Part shown: positions 26,329 to 34,657 of the stretch, one piece after another
Numbering within the stretch: position 1 is the first letter of the stretch
Layout: each line of letters starts with the position of its first letter
Source of the DNA: Clostridia bacterium
Lineage (GTDB): Bacteria; Bacillota; Clostridia; Christensenellales; CAG-138
Assembly: GCA_017395105.1 (NCBI GenBank)
Contig: JAFPWD010000048.1
Coordinates: 1 to 64,000, forward strand
Reading direction: 5' to 3'
DNA length: 64,000 bases
Translations under genes and position numbers: made by a program
Notes under the pieces: generated by a model
Databases searched by the model: none
The model's input: the letters and a program-made list of their open reading frames with translations, nothing else
Told to the model about the DNA's origin: nothing

Positions 26329-28107
26329 ATGTTGAAAAAGGTCAATGGAAACCTTACGGGAATAAAAAACACAATAATAGAGCGAATAGCCGCCATTTAC
26401 GATATAGAGATGGATCAGAGCGAGTTTGCATCCGCCGAGCTCATAGAGACGCTCAGCTCGCTCACAGGCGAGATCGGCAAGGAGATATCCGTATATGTGT
26501 CAAGAAACGGGAGCATAGTCGACGTTTCGGTTGGAGACAGCTCCAAGGTCAGTCTGCCGAACATGCGCCTTGTTCGAAATGAGGACAGACTTTGCGGCGT
26601 TCGCTGCATTCATACCCACCCAAACGGCGACGGAAGGCTTTCGGGCGTTGATATCGGAACACTGCGCTCAAGCAAGCTCGACTGCATGGCCGCGCTTGGA
26701 GTTCTTGACGGCAAGCCCACTCAGCTCTATGCGGCCTACCTCGGAGATCTGATAGAGGAAAGCGACACCTACGAGGCACTCATTTACGGTCCGCTCCGTC
26801 CTCTCAAGCTGCCGCAGAAGGCACTTATTGCCGAGATATTCAACTCTGACGACCGATTCAGAAGCGTTACAAAGGTGGTTGAGGATACCGAGAGTGAGCG
26901 CGCGATCCTGGTGGGTATGGAGAATTCCGAGGGCTATGACACTCTCGAGGAGCTTGCCGAGCTTGCAAAGACAGCAGGAGCCACGGTACTCAACAAGGTT
27001 TATACGCGCAAACGAGTCATCGACAACGCAACATATATCGGAAGCGGTAAGGCCGAGGAGCTTGCGCTCATGCGCAGCGAGCTTGAAGCAGACTTGTTCA
27101 TCTTCGACGATGAGCTCTCGGCGATACAGCTTCGTTCGCTCGAGGAGATACTCGGCGCAAGGGTCATCGACCGCACCACTCTTATCCTGGACATCTTCGC
27201 CGCAAGGGCGACGAGCCGCGAGGGTAAGCTTCAGGTCGAGCTCGCTCAGATGCGCTACCGTCTCCCCCGTCTGCTCGGACAGGGTCAGGTGCTTTCACGC
27301 CTCGGCGGCGGCATCGGCACTCGCGGTCCGGGCGAAAAGAAGCTTGAGATCGACCGCAGGCGCATTCGCAGGCGAATCTATGAGCTTGAGACCGAGCTTT
27401 CGGAGATAGAGAAGCAGCGCGGCCTGCGCCGCGAAAGCAGGAAGGCAAACAGGATTCCGCTCGTTGCGCTCGTTGGCTACACCAACGCCGGAAAATCGAC
27501 CCTTCTGAACAGGCTCACAAACAGCGACGTGCTTGCTGAGGATATGCTCTTTGCAACGCTTGATCCCGTCGTTCGCCAGATAACGCTGCCGGGCGGCACG
27601 GAGGCACTGCTTTCCGATACCGTAGGGTTCATAAACAAGCTTCCGCACGATCTTGTTAAGGCATTCAAATCTACGCTTGAAGAGGTATCTGCTGCGGATC
27701 TGATTCTCCACGTAATCGACTATTCGAGCCCCTACCATGAAAAGCAGATGCAGGTAGTGGACGAAGTGCTTGCAGGTCTCGATGCTGCGGATATCCCCAC
27801 CATTCGCGTTTTCAATAAGATAGATAAGGCAACAGAGCCCGTGCCTTCTCAAAGCGGTGAACAGCTCTGTATCAGCGCAAAGCAGGGACATGGCATAGAT
27901 GCGCTGTTCTCGATGATCGAGCAGGCGTTAAACTCTGCAAGGCAGGAAATAGAGATTATAGTTCCTTATTCCAAGTATGAGGCTGTTTCTTTTATTCGAG
28001 AACGCGGAATGCTGCTTGAAGAGGAGCATCTTGACATCGGCACTCGGATAAAAGCAAGGCTTGATTCCGCCGATATAGGCCAATTGAAAAAAATAATTGA
28101 TTTTTGA
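26329..28107 (+). CDS. hflX: GTPase HflX with N-terminal JAMM/MPN-like domain
   Basis: Ribosome-splitting GTPase HflX in the C-terminal 420 residues: HflX N-domain (about 185-350, VGMENSEGYDTLEELAELA and TRGPGEKKLEIDRRRIR), G1 GYTNAGKST (383-391), G3 DTVGF, NKID. HflX is usually about 420-440 residues; here 592. The extra N-terminal 170 residues contain H95-T-H97-P-x6-S105-x2-D108 with E52 upstream, matching the JAMM metalloprotease pattern E...HxH-x7-S-x2-D as in RadC. ATG at 26329 with GGAGG is preferred over an ORF start at 26308. Own promoter; tmk follows after another promoter. Confidence 0.9.
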   Translation: MLKKVNGNLTGIKNTIIERIAAIYDIEMDQSEFASAELIETLSSLTGEIGKEISVYVSRNGSIVDVSVGDSSKVSLPNMRLVRNEDRLCGVRCIHTHPNGDGRLSGVDIGTLRSSKLDCMAALGVLDGKPTQLYAAYLGDLIEESDTYEALIYGPLRPLKLPQKALIAEIFNSDDRFRSVTKVVEDTESERAILVGMENSEGYDTLEELAELAKTAGATVLNKVYTRKRVIDNATYIGSGKAEELALMRSELEADLFIFDDELSAIQLRSLEEILGARVIDRTTLILDIFAARATSREGKLQVELAQMRYRLPRLLGQGQVLSRLGGGIGTRGPGEKKLEIDRRRIRRRIYELETELSEIEKQRGLRRESRKANRIPLVALVGYTNAGKSTLLNRLTNSDVLAEDMLFATLDPVVRQITLPGGTEALLSDTVGFINKLPHDLVKAFKSTLEEVSAADLILHVIDYSSPYHEKQMQVVDEVLAGLDAADIPTIRVFNKIDKATEPVPSQSGEQLCISAKQGHGIDALFSMIEQALNSARQEIEIIVPYSKYEAVSFIRERGMLLEEEHLDIGTRIKARLDSADIGQLKKIIDF

Positions 28108-28125
28108 CGATGCCGGAGTTATAAT
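28097..28125 (+). promoter_or_regulatory. tmk-pfk promoter
   Basis: TTGATT, 17-bp spacer, TATAAT; the -35 overlaps the hflX stop codon. Confidence 0.6.
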
Positions 28126-28172
28126 AGTAAGGTTATAAACATACGAAAGAAAACCGTTAGGGGGTTCGCAAC

Positions 28173-28850
28173 TTGAAAACTCGGATAATCACCATCGAAG
28201 GCATAGACGGCAGCGGCAAAACCGTTCAGCTCGATCTGCTTGCAGCCAGGCTTGCTTCGCTCGGATTCAGCGTTGCCCGCCGCGGCTTCCCGATGTACTC
28301 CTCTTTTTTCGGCGATCAGATCGGAAGCTTCCTTTCCGGCCACGGTGAGATCGCGGCTACCGATGTGGATCAAAAGAGCATGGCGCTTTGGTTCGCACTC
28401 GACCGCTTCGATGATTTCAAAAGCTACATTGACGGCGAAAGCGATTTTCTGCTTATAAACCGCTACGTTTTGAGCAACGCAGTTTATCAAAGCATTCGCG
28501 ACCGTGATTTTGAGAAGCCCGATATAGTGGACTGGGTGTTTGAGCTTGAATACGATAAGCTCGCTCTTCCCCGCCCCGATCTGAACGTTTTTCTTTCCGT
28601 TGAAACAGAATGTGCGAAGGCTAACGTTTCAAAAAAGGGCTACCGCGACTACGTTGGCAGCGGAAGCGACGTTTACGAAAAGAGCAAGAGCCTTCAGCAG
28701 CGCGCAAGCGATAAATACTATGAGCTTTCCGAAAGATTCTCGGATATCGAAGTGGTGAGCTGCACCGAGAACGGGAAAATGCGCACCGTTGAGGAGATAT
28801 CCGACAGCATTATGGCGCTTCTTGAAAAACGCGGATTACTCAATAAATAA
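28173..28850 (+). CDS. tmk: Thymidylate kinase
   Basis: Phosphorylates dTMP to dTDP. P-loop GIDGSGKT (10-17), DRFDDFKSYI and RYVLSNAVYQ (dTMP/LID region), and LPRPDLNVFLSV. 225 residues, a little longer than the usual 205-215. It starts with TTG at 28173 behind AGGGGG. Upstream of the PFK gene and probably in one transcript with it. Confidence 0.88.
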   Translation: MKTRIITIEGIDGSGKTVQLDLLAARLASLGFSVARRGFPMYSSFFGDQIGSFLSGHGEIAATDVDQKSMALWFALDRFDDFKSYIDGESDFLLINRYVLSNAVYQSIRDRDFEKPDIVDWVFELEYDKLALPRPDLNVFLSVETECAKANVSKKGYRDYVGSGSDVYEKSKSLQQRASDKYYELSERFSDIEVVSCTENGKMRTVEEISDSIMALLEKRGLLNK

Positions 28851-29049
28851 TTCGCTTTCTGCATCACATAATAAGAACGGGATCAACAAAATGGAAGGAA
28901 CCAAGAAAAAGTCCGCTGCGAAAAAGAACACCGCCGCAAGAAAAAAGTTCATCAATGACGAAGCCTCGATAAAGCAGACGGAGATTGCGGTCGAAGCGGC
29001 TTCTGCTGATAAAGATACCAAGCTTAATAATAAAAAGGAGATAATTAAA

Positions 29050-30111
29050 ATGAGAAAGATAGGCATTCTCACCGGCGGCGGCGACTGCCCCGGACTCAAC
29101 GCCGTTATCAGGGGCGTTGTTGAAAAGTGTGCTGAAGCCGGCATCGAAGTGTTCGGCTTCCATAATGGCTGGCGCGGTGCGCTCACGGCAAAGGGTCATT
29201 GGCTGACCCTCAATGAGGTGGACGGCATCCAGACTCTCGGCGGCACTATCATCGGCAGCTCCAGAACCAACGTTCTTGCCGATTCCGATGGTCCGCAGAC
29301 CATCATCGAAGTGCTCAAGGCACTCGATCTCGAGGGTGTCGTTGCGATCGGCGGCGACGATACTCTCGGTGTTGCAAACAAGCTTCGCAAGCTCGGCATC
29401 AACGTTATCGGTGTTCCTAAGACCATAGACAACGACCTCAGCTGCACCGACTACACATTCGGTTTTGAAACCGCATCCAATATCGCGATGGAAGCTATCG
29501 ACCGCCTTCAGACCACCGCAAAGGCGCATTCCCGCTGCATCGTCGTTGAGTGCATGGGCAGACATACGGGCTGGATCGCTCTTCAGGCGGGGCTTGCCGC
29601 AAACGCGCATCTCGTGCTGATCCCCGAGTTCCCCAAGACCTATGACGAGATAATCTCACTTGTTCGCAGAAGGTATCTTAGGGGTGAGCATTACACCATC
29701 ATCGTTGTGGCGGAGGGCTTCGAGCTTCTCGGCAGCGAGGAGATCGACCTTGGCACCGATGCATTCGGCAACAAGCTGCTTATCCACAAGAACCTTGCCA
29801 AAAACCTTTCCGACATGATCGAGAACACCATGCGCTCCGACCCACTGCTCGGCTCGGATGCTCAGTATTTCGAGTGCCGTCCCGTGGTTCTCGGTCACGT
29901 TCAGCGCGGCGGCGCGCCCTGCGCGTTTGACCGCGTGCTTGGCACTCGTCTCGGCATCAAGGCCGGAGAGCTCGTTGTCAACTGCGAGTACGGAAATATG
30001 GTTGGACAGTCCGGCAATCAGATCGTTGCCGCCGACCTCGATACTGCGGTCACCGTTCGCAAGGAAGTCGATAAGGAGTTCTACGAGGCCGCTTCGTTGT
30101 ATTTTAAATAA
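29050..30111 (+). CDS. Pyrophosphate-type 6-phosphofructokinase
   Basis: Phosphofructokinase family. The phosphoryl-donor site reads G101-G102-D103-D104-T105 and P123-K124-T125-I126-D127-N128-D129. Asp at 104 and Lys at 124 (E. coli numbering coincides) are the established determinants for pyrophosphate instead of ATP (which has GGDGS and PGTID). Sugar-phosphate site MGRHTGWIAL and HVQRGG are intact. An in-frame ATG at 28891 would add 53 Lys/Ala-rich residues (KKKSAAKKNTAARKK). The ATG at 29050 has AAGGAG nine bases upstream and gives the normal 353 residues, so it is chosen. Reversible PPi-linked glycolysis is expected. Confidence 0.9.
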   Translation: MRKIGILTGGGDCPGLNAVIRGVVEKCAEAGIEVFGFHNGWRGALTAKGHWLTLNEVDGIQTLGGTIIGSSRTNVLADSDGPQTIIEVLKALDLEGVVAIGGDDTLGVANKLRKLGINVIGVPKTIDNDLSCTDYTFGFETASNIAMEAIDRLQTTAKAHSRCIVVECMGRHTGWIALQAGLAANAHLVLIPEFPKTYDEIISLVRRRYLRGEHYTIIVVAEGFELLGSEEIDLGTDAFGNKLLIHKNLAKNLSDMIENTMRSDPLLGSDAQYFECRPVVLGHVQRGGAPCAFDRVLGTRLGIKAGELVVNCEYGNMVGQSGNQIVAADLDTAVTVRKEVDKEFYEAASLYFK

Positions 30112-30513
30112 GTGTCTGTTTAACTTAATACTATTGCAGATTTACGGCTTTTGCACTTCCGTGCGAGAGCCGTTTTTTGTAATGACCCGTATCGTTGGCA
30201 ATGACTTTTAACATACAAAATTGCGGGCAGGGATCGAAAGCGTATGTTTTGGGAAAGTCCTCTTCGAGCCTAAAGCTACGTAAAAACCGTTTCAAACATG
30301 CACCCGGTTTTTTAGTGTACTTAAAAACCGATTTAATCCGATGAATACAGCTGATTTCCGCACACCGCAAGATGTTTTTAACGAATAAATTCAAATGCAG
30401 TAAAAAGTAATAGGCTGCTGTATGCAATTGAGTTGCTTGAACAACGACCCTTTTTTGATGTTAAACAACGCATATAAATACACCGAACATAAAATAGGCA
30501 AATACACAGTCTG
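30112..30513. other. Non-coding stretch between PFK and decayed gene
   Basis: Apart from the PFK terminator (30144-30179) I see no gene. Two short near-identical runs, AAAAACCG with CGGTTTTTT (about 30281-30314), could form a second weak hairpin. A 98-codon minus ORF here has no ribosome site or recognisable motif. The region is AT-rich. Confidence 0.4.
30144..30179 (+). terminator. PFK terminator
   Basis: ACGGCTTTTGCAC pairs with GTGCGAGAGCCGT (two G-U/mismatched positions) followed by six T. Confidence 0.8.
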
Positions 30514-30897
30514 CTATTTTGAGTGTCTGACAATTATTTCGGTATCTCTATCGTATGTATAATCAGGCAACCCTCCATAGGTACCAATCTCATTCCAACC
30601 AAAACATCTACACATCAATTCCAAGAAGTTATCATGCTCCCTATCGTAAAGCCCTTCCACGAATTGAATCTGCTTAATTAATTCTCAGTGTGAAATTCTC
30701 TTGCCTTTCAGAAAGCGGGACTTGCCATAAAAATAAAATTCGAGTTCTAAAAGCATTGTTGTTCTCCAATATTCCTTGTTTGGTTTGCCAATTACTGCAA
30801 TATAAGGCGGCTTATCAAAGATGATATCGCGCTTGCTGCTTGCTGAAATCAAAGGCTTACGCCATTGGTGAAACCGTTCGCTTCCGGAAGGACGGAT
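30514..30897 (-). pseudogene. Decayed unknown gene with in-frame stop
   Basis: On the minus strand one frame is open from just after a TAA at 30898-30900 to a TAG at 30514-30516, interrupted by a single TGA inside an otherwise sensible protein. Before the break it reads ERFHQWRKPLISASSKRD and DKPPYIAVIGKPNKEYW; after it, ELIKQIQFVEGLYDREHDNF and FGWNEIGTYGGLPD. The break follows KGKRISH. No start codon with a ribosome site is visible at the 5' end, so it is probably truncated as well. Family not recognised. It abuts the tRNA-Ala terminator, suggesting debris at a tRNA site. Confidence 0.5.
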
Positions 30898-30903
30898 TTA
30901 AAT

Positions 30904-30935
30904 GAAAACGGCAAGTCTTGCAACTTGCCGTTTTC
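30904..30935 (-). terminator. tRNA-Ala terminator
   Basis: AAAACGGCAAGT and its complement ACTTGCCGTTTT around a short loop, directly after the tRNA CCA end. Confidence 0.8.
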
Positions 30936-31011
30936 TGGTGGAGCATAGCGGACTCGAACCGCTGACATCCACACTGCCAGTGTGGCACTCTACCAGCTGA
31001 GCTAATGCCCC
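30936..31011 (-). tRNA. tRNA-Ala (GGC)
   Basis: Complete 76-nt cloverleaf on the minus strand with encoded CCA. Acceptor GGGGCAT pairs with ATGCTCC (one G-T); anticodon stem CCACA/TGTGG around loop CTGGCAG gives anticodon GGC; T-loop GGTTCGAGTCC. Confidence 0.95.
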
Positions 31012-31023
31012 GTAACGGATGGT

Positions 31024-31052
31024 ATTATACAACATGTTTGCGGATTTGTAAA
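31024..31052 (-). promoter_or_regulatory. tRNA-Ala promoter
   Basis: Minus strand TTTACA, 17-bp spacer, TATAAT, 12 bases upstream of the mature tRNA 5' end. Confidence 0.7.
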
Positions 31053-31162
31053 GCACTATTTGATATATTATGAGTAAAATTTTCATTGGATACGAAATTG
31101 CCCGCGCCGAAGCGGTGCGGGCAACCGAAAATACATTGAATTTCGAGAATATTATACTGGAC

Positions 31163-32359
31163 TTACTTGATCTTGTCGAGCTGCTCCTTGAGATCTGCGA
31201 TGATGTCCTCCGCATCCTCAAGACCTACGCTCAGGCGAAGCATGCTTTCACCGATGCCCGCTTCCTCAAGCGCCTCGGGGGTGTAGGTGCTGTGGGTCAT
31301 AGTTGCGGGATGCTCGATAAGGGTCTCCGCATCGCCAAGGCTGACGGCGATCGTGCAGAGCTTGAGCGAATTCACGAATTCGGCACTCCTCTCGCGGGTT
31401 GTGTTCAGCTCAAAGGTCACGATGCCGCCGAAGCCGCCGTGCATCTGCTTCTTTGCAAGCTCGTGCTGCGGATGGCTCGCAAGACCCGGGTAGATAACGC
31501 GAGCAACTGCGGGATGGCTCTCAAGGAACTCTGCGACCTTCATCGCGTTCTCACAATGCTTCTTTACGCGGATATCGAGGGTCTTGAGACCACGGTCGAT
31601 GAGGTATGCTTCGAAGGGCCCGAGCACCGCGCCGGTCATATCCTTGAGACCGAAGAGAGTGCATTCGGTAATGAACTCGGCAGAGCCGACTGCCATACCA
31701 GCAATAACGTCGCCATGGCCGTTGAGGTACTTGGTCGCGCTGTGGATGACCACATCCGCGCCAAGATCGAGGGGCTTCTGAAGATAAGGCGTTGCAAAGG
31801 TGTTGTCAACTATTACCTTCGCTTCGGGGCAGGTTTCATGCGCAAGCTTGGAGATGGCTGCGATATCGACGAGCTTGAGGTTCGGGTTGGTGGGAGACTC
31901 GAAATAGAACACCTTGGTGTTCGGGCGAATGTTCGCCTTCACCTGCTCGATATCGGAGAAATCGACGAGCGTGACTTCAACGCCGTAGCGGGTCAGGCCG
32001 TGGGTAAAGAATGAGAAGGTGCAGCCGTAGAGCGCATCGTCCGCAAGCAGATGGTCGCCGGCGTGAAGCGCAGTCCAAAGCACGGTGGTAACAGCGCCCA
32101 TGCCGCTTGCCATTGCCATACCTGCTTCGCCATTCTCAAGCGCAGCAAGCTTCTGTCCGATCTTGGTGGTGTTTGGATTGCCGAGCCTTGTGTAGATGTA
32201 GCCGGGCTCCTCAAGGGCAAACCTGCTTGCGCCCTGTGCGGTTGTTTCAAATTCAAAGGTAGAAGTTTGAAAGATCGGGGTAGCAAGAGGAGCGATACCG
32301 GGTATCTCAAGCTTGCCGACGTGGATCTGCTTTGTTGCGAAGCCGCTGTTTTTTTCCAT
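31163..32359 (-). CDS. Methionine gamma-lyase / trans-sulfuration PLP enzyme
   Basis: Cys/Met metabolism PLP-dependent fold-type I enzyme. PLP lysine K210 in HSATKYLNGHGD, Y111 and C113 in DALYGCTFSFF. The cysteine after YG is the diagnostic residue of methionine gamma-lyase (cystathionine lyases and synthases rarely have it), so release of methanethiol, ammonia and 2-oxobutyrate from methionine is favoured. Cystathionine gamma-lyase remains possible. 398 residues. GGAGG eight bases before the ATG. Monocistronic. Confidence 0.85.
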   Translation of the reverse strand: MEKNSGFATKQIHVGKLEIPGIAPLATPIFQTSTFEFETTAQGASRFALEEPGYIYTRLGNPNTTKIGQKLAALENGEAGMAMASGMGAVTTVLWTALHAGDHLLADDALYGCTFSFFTHGLTRYGVEVTLVDFSDIEQVKANIRPNTKVFYFESPTNPNLKLVDIAAISKLAHETCPEAKVIVDNTFATPYLQKPLDLGADVVIHSATKYLNGHGDVIAGMAVGSAEFITECTLFGLKDMTGAVLGPFEAYLIDRGLKTLDIRVKKHCENAMKVAEFLESHPAVARVIYPGLASHPQHELAKKQMHGGFGGIVTFELNTTRERSAEFVNSLKLCTIAVSLGDAETLIEHPATMTHSTYTPEALEEAGIGESMLRLSVGLEDAEDIIADLKEQLDKIK

Positions 32360-32683
32360 TGTTTTTCCTCCGTGAAACTTGTTTGTGTTCGGCGCAAAGC
32401 GCCGCCGTGTGCCGTGAAGATGTTAAATCATTATCACGAGCCTTATGCATATTTTTATTATACAGGAAATTTTGCCGAAAGAGCGCATCGCCAACAAATA
32501 TATTGCGTTTTCGGCTTTATTCGTATAACGCAGTATACAATTTGAGCGAAAATGTCATAAAGAATTAACAATAATCTATGGAATATTGCACCGATTTATG
32601 GTATAGTACTAAATTGAAGTGCAGGGCACCGTCGCAGTGCCGGATACTGCGCTTGCAAACCGAAAGAAAGGTGGTTAATTATT
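32360..32683. other. Divergent promoter region, methionine lyase / DUF1002 gene
   Basis: No gene. Leftward -10 TATAAT (plus-strand ATTATA 32457-32462) without a convincing -35. Rightward TGGAAT-17-TATAGT (32579-32607), weak. I see no S-box or other riboswitch consensus upstream of the lyase; a small GGCG-CTTT-GCGCC hairpin lies at about 32388-32402. Confidence 0.35.
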
Positions 32684-33586
32684 ATGATGAAACGAATCAT
32701 CAGCGCCGCGCTTGCTTTATTATTCATTCTCGGCGCCGCTTCATCCGCTTTTGCTATGGACGAAGGCGATTGGCGCGTCGTGTTCGGCGCGGATCTTACC
32801 GAGGAGGAGCAAGCCGAGGTTTTGAAGCTTTTCGGCCTCAGCGAAGCGATTTATCAGGATGCAAACAGAGTTCTGAACGTTACCATTTCCGAAGAAAGGT
32901 TCTATCTTGAAGGCAAGGTGTCATCGGATAAGTTCGGAACCCGCTCGATCTCAAGCATCTTCATTCGTGCTCTTTCAAAGGGAAGCGGGCTTAAGGTCAG
33001 CACCCATAATATCAGCTACTGTACCTCAGAGATGTATAAGAGCGTGCTTACAACAGTCGGCATAACCGATGCGGAGATAATCGTTGCATCGCCCCGCCCC
33101 GTCAGCGGCACCGCTGCTCTAACCGGCATCTACAAGGCTTATGAGAGCATGACCGGCAGCCTTATCAACGAATATATCAAGCAGGCAGGCTTTGATGAAC
33201 TGCTTGCTACCTGGGATCTTGCCGAGGTTATAGGCTCCGATGAGGCAACCGAGGTCATAATCGAGCTGAAGAAGATCCTCGACGTTACCCAAACCATGAG
33301 TGACGATGAGGTTAAGGAGAATATCCGCACCATCGCAACCGATAATGACGTTGTGCTTACAGAGGAGCAGGTGCAGCAGATACTCACACTCGGCAGAACT
33401 CTTGAAGGGCTCGACGTTGAGCAGATACGCCAGCGCGCACTCAGCCTTGCGGACAATGTTACAGGCTGGCAGAAGTTTGCAAACGGCGTTAAGCAGGTTT
33501 TCGAGGATATCGGCGAGTTCCTGCGTGATGTTGCCAAGTTTCTCAGCGACGTTTTCAAAAACGTTTTCATGGGTAATGAAGAATAA
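32684..33586 (+). CDS. DUF1002 exported protein
   Basis: Secreted 300-residue protein of the DUF1002 family (B. subtilis YpuA-like). Signal peptide of about 25 residues ends SSAFA-MD. The conserved opening WRVVFGADLTEEEQAEVL follows at once. C-terminal helical region ends in an amphipathic segment (VFEDIGEFLRDVAKFLSDVF). Function unknown in the family. AGAAAGG precedes two adjacent ATGs; the first is annotated. Own terminator follows. Confidence 0.85.
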   Translation: MMKRIISAALALLFILGAASSAFAMDEGDWRVVFGADLTEEEQAEVLKLFGLSEAIYQDANRVLNVTISEERFYLEGKVSSDKFGTRSISSIFIRALSKGSGLKVSTHNISYCTSEMYKSVLTTVGITDAEIIVASPRPVSGTAALTGIYKAYESMTGSLINEYIKQAGFDELLATWDLAEVIGSDEATEVIIELKKILDVTQTMSDDEVKENIRTIATDNDVVLTEEQVQQILTLGRTLEGLDVEQIRQRALSLADNVTGWQKFANGVKQVFEDIGEFLRDVAKFLSDVFKNVFMGNEE

Positions 33587-33619
33587 CCGTTGAATACGGC
33601 GTGAATCATTGTATCCCTC

Positions 33620-33645
33620 AGCGGTCTTTACGGCCGCTCTTTTTA
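33620..33645 (+). terminator. Terminator of the DUF1002 gene
   Basis: GCGGTC-TTTAC-GGCCGC hairpin followed by CTCTTTTT. Confidence 0.7.
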
Positions 33646-33720
33646 TGCTCGTTAAAGTTGATAAAACTGCCCACCCGTCAAATATACCGCTAAATGCACT
33701 GAAAAAAGCACTGTACGATA

Positions 33721-33749
33721 TTGTGTTTCCGATACATTTGCATTATAAT
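33721..33749 (+). promoter_or_regulatory. nfnAB promoter
   Basis: TTGTGT, 17-bp spacer, TATAAT, about 40 bases before the GTG start of nfnA. Confidence 0.55.
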
Positions 33750-33789
33750 ATAGAAACTCTTTTATCACTACCGAATAAGGAGAAAACAA

Positions 33790-34644
33790 GTGTACAAGAT
33801 TGCAAAGAAACGCTCGCTCAACCCGACTGTGACGGAGATGCAGATAGTATCTCCGCTTGTTGCAAACAAGGCCAAGCCCGGACAGTTCATCATCCTTCGC
33901 GTTGATGAGGAAGGCGAGAGGATCCCGCTAACCGTTGCGGGAGTCAATAAGGACGAGGGCACGGTTAAGATCATCTTCCAGATCGTTGGCGCAACGACCG
34001 AGAAGCTGAACCGCAAGAGTGAAGGCGAGTTCATTCAGGACTTCGTCGGCCCGCTTGGAGTTGCCACTCACACCGACGGCATCAAAAAGGTATGTATCGT
34101 TGGCGGCGGCGTCGGCTGTGCGATAGCCATGCCCGTTGCCGAAGAATTCCACCGCCTCGGCGCGGAGGTCACGAGCATCATTGGCTTCAGGAGCAAGGAT
34201 CTTCTGATCCTCGAGGATGAGTTCAGGGCTTGCTCGGATAGGCTTGTGGTTATGACGGACGACGGCTCGTATGCCCGCCATGGCAACGTTACCGTTCCGC
34301 TTAAGGAAATGCTTGAAGCCGGCGAAAGGTTCGATCTTATCATCACCATCGGCCCCCTCATCATGATGAAATTCGTTACCCTAACGGCGAAGCCATTCGG
34401 CGTTCCCGTTACCGTTTCGATGAATCCCATTATGATCGACGGCACAGGAATGTGCGGCTGCTGCCGACTCACCCTGAACAGGAACGGCGAGCGCATCACC
34501 AAGTTTGCCTGCGTGGACGGCCCCGATTTCAACGGCTACGAGGTCGATTTCGATGAGGCGATGAACCGTGGAAGGATGTACTTCGATTTTGAACGCCATG
34601 CGCATGAGGAGACCTGCAATCTCTTCAAAAAGGCAGAAGCTTAA
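33790..34644 (+). CDS. nfnA: NfnA, FAD/2Fe-2S subunit of NADH-dependent reduced ferredoxin:NADP+ oxidoreductase
   Basis: Ferredoxin-NADP reductase family subunit of 284 residues. N-terminal FAD domain (GQFIILRVDEEGERIPLT), NAD domain with VGGGVGCAIAMPVAEE, and a C-terminal cysteine-rich 2Fe-2S site GMCGCCRLT plus FACVDGPDF. It pairs with the GltD-like NfnB next door to form the electron-bifurcating transhydrogenase of clostridia. GTG start at 33790 with AAGGAG seven bases upstream. Confidence 0.9.
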   Translation: MYKIAKKRSLNPTVTEMQIVSPLVANKAKPGQFIILRVDEEGERIPLTVAGVNKDEGTVKIIFQIVGATTEKLNRKSEGEFIQDFVGPLGVATHTDGIKKVCIVGGGVGCAIAMPVAEEFHRLGAEVTSIIGFRSKDLLILEDEFRACSDRLVVMTDDGSYARHGNVTVPLKEMLEAGERFDLIITIGPLIMMKFVTLTAKPFGVPVTVSMNPIMIDGTGMCGCCRLTLNRNGERITKFACVDGPDFNGYEVDFDEAMNRGRMYFDFERHAHEETCNLFKKAEA

Positions 34645-34657
34645 GGAGGGCAAGGAA

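Noticed and set aside
30131..30427. 98-codon minus ORF after the PFK gene
   Set aside because: It overlaps the PFK terminator, has no ribosome site and no recognisable sequence.
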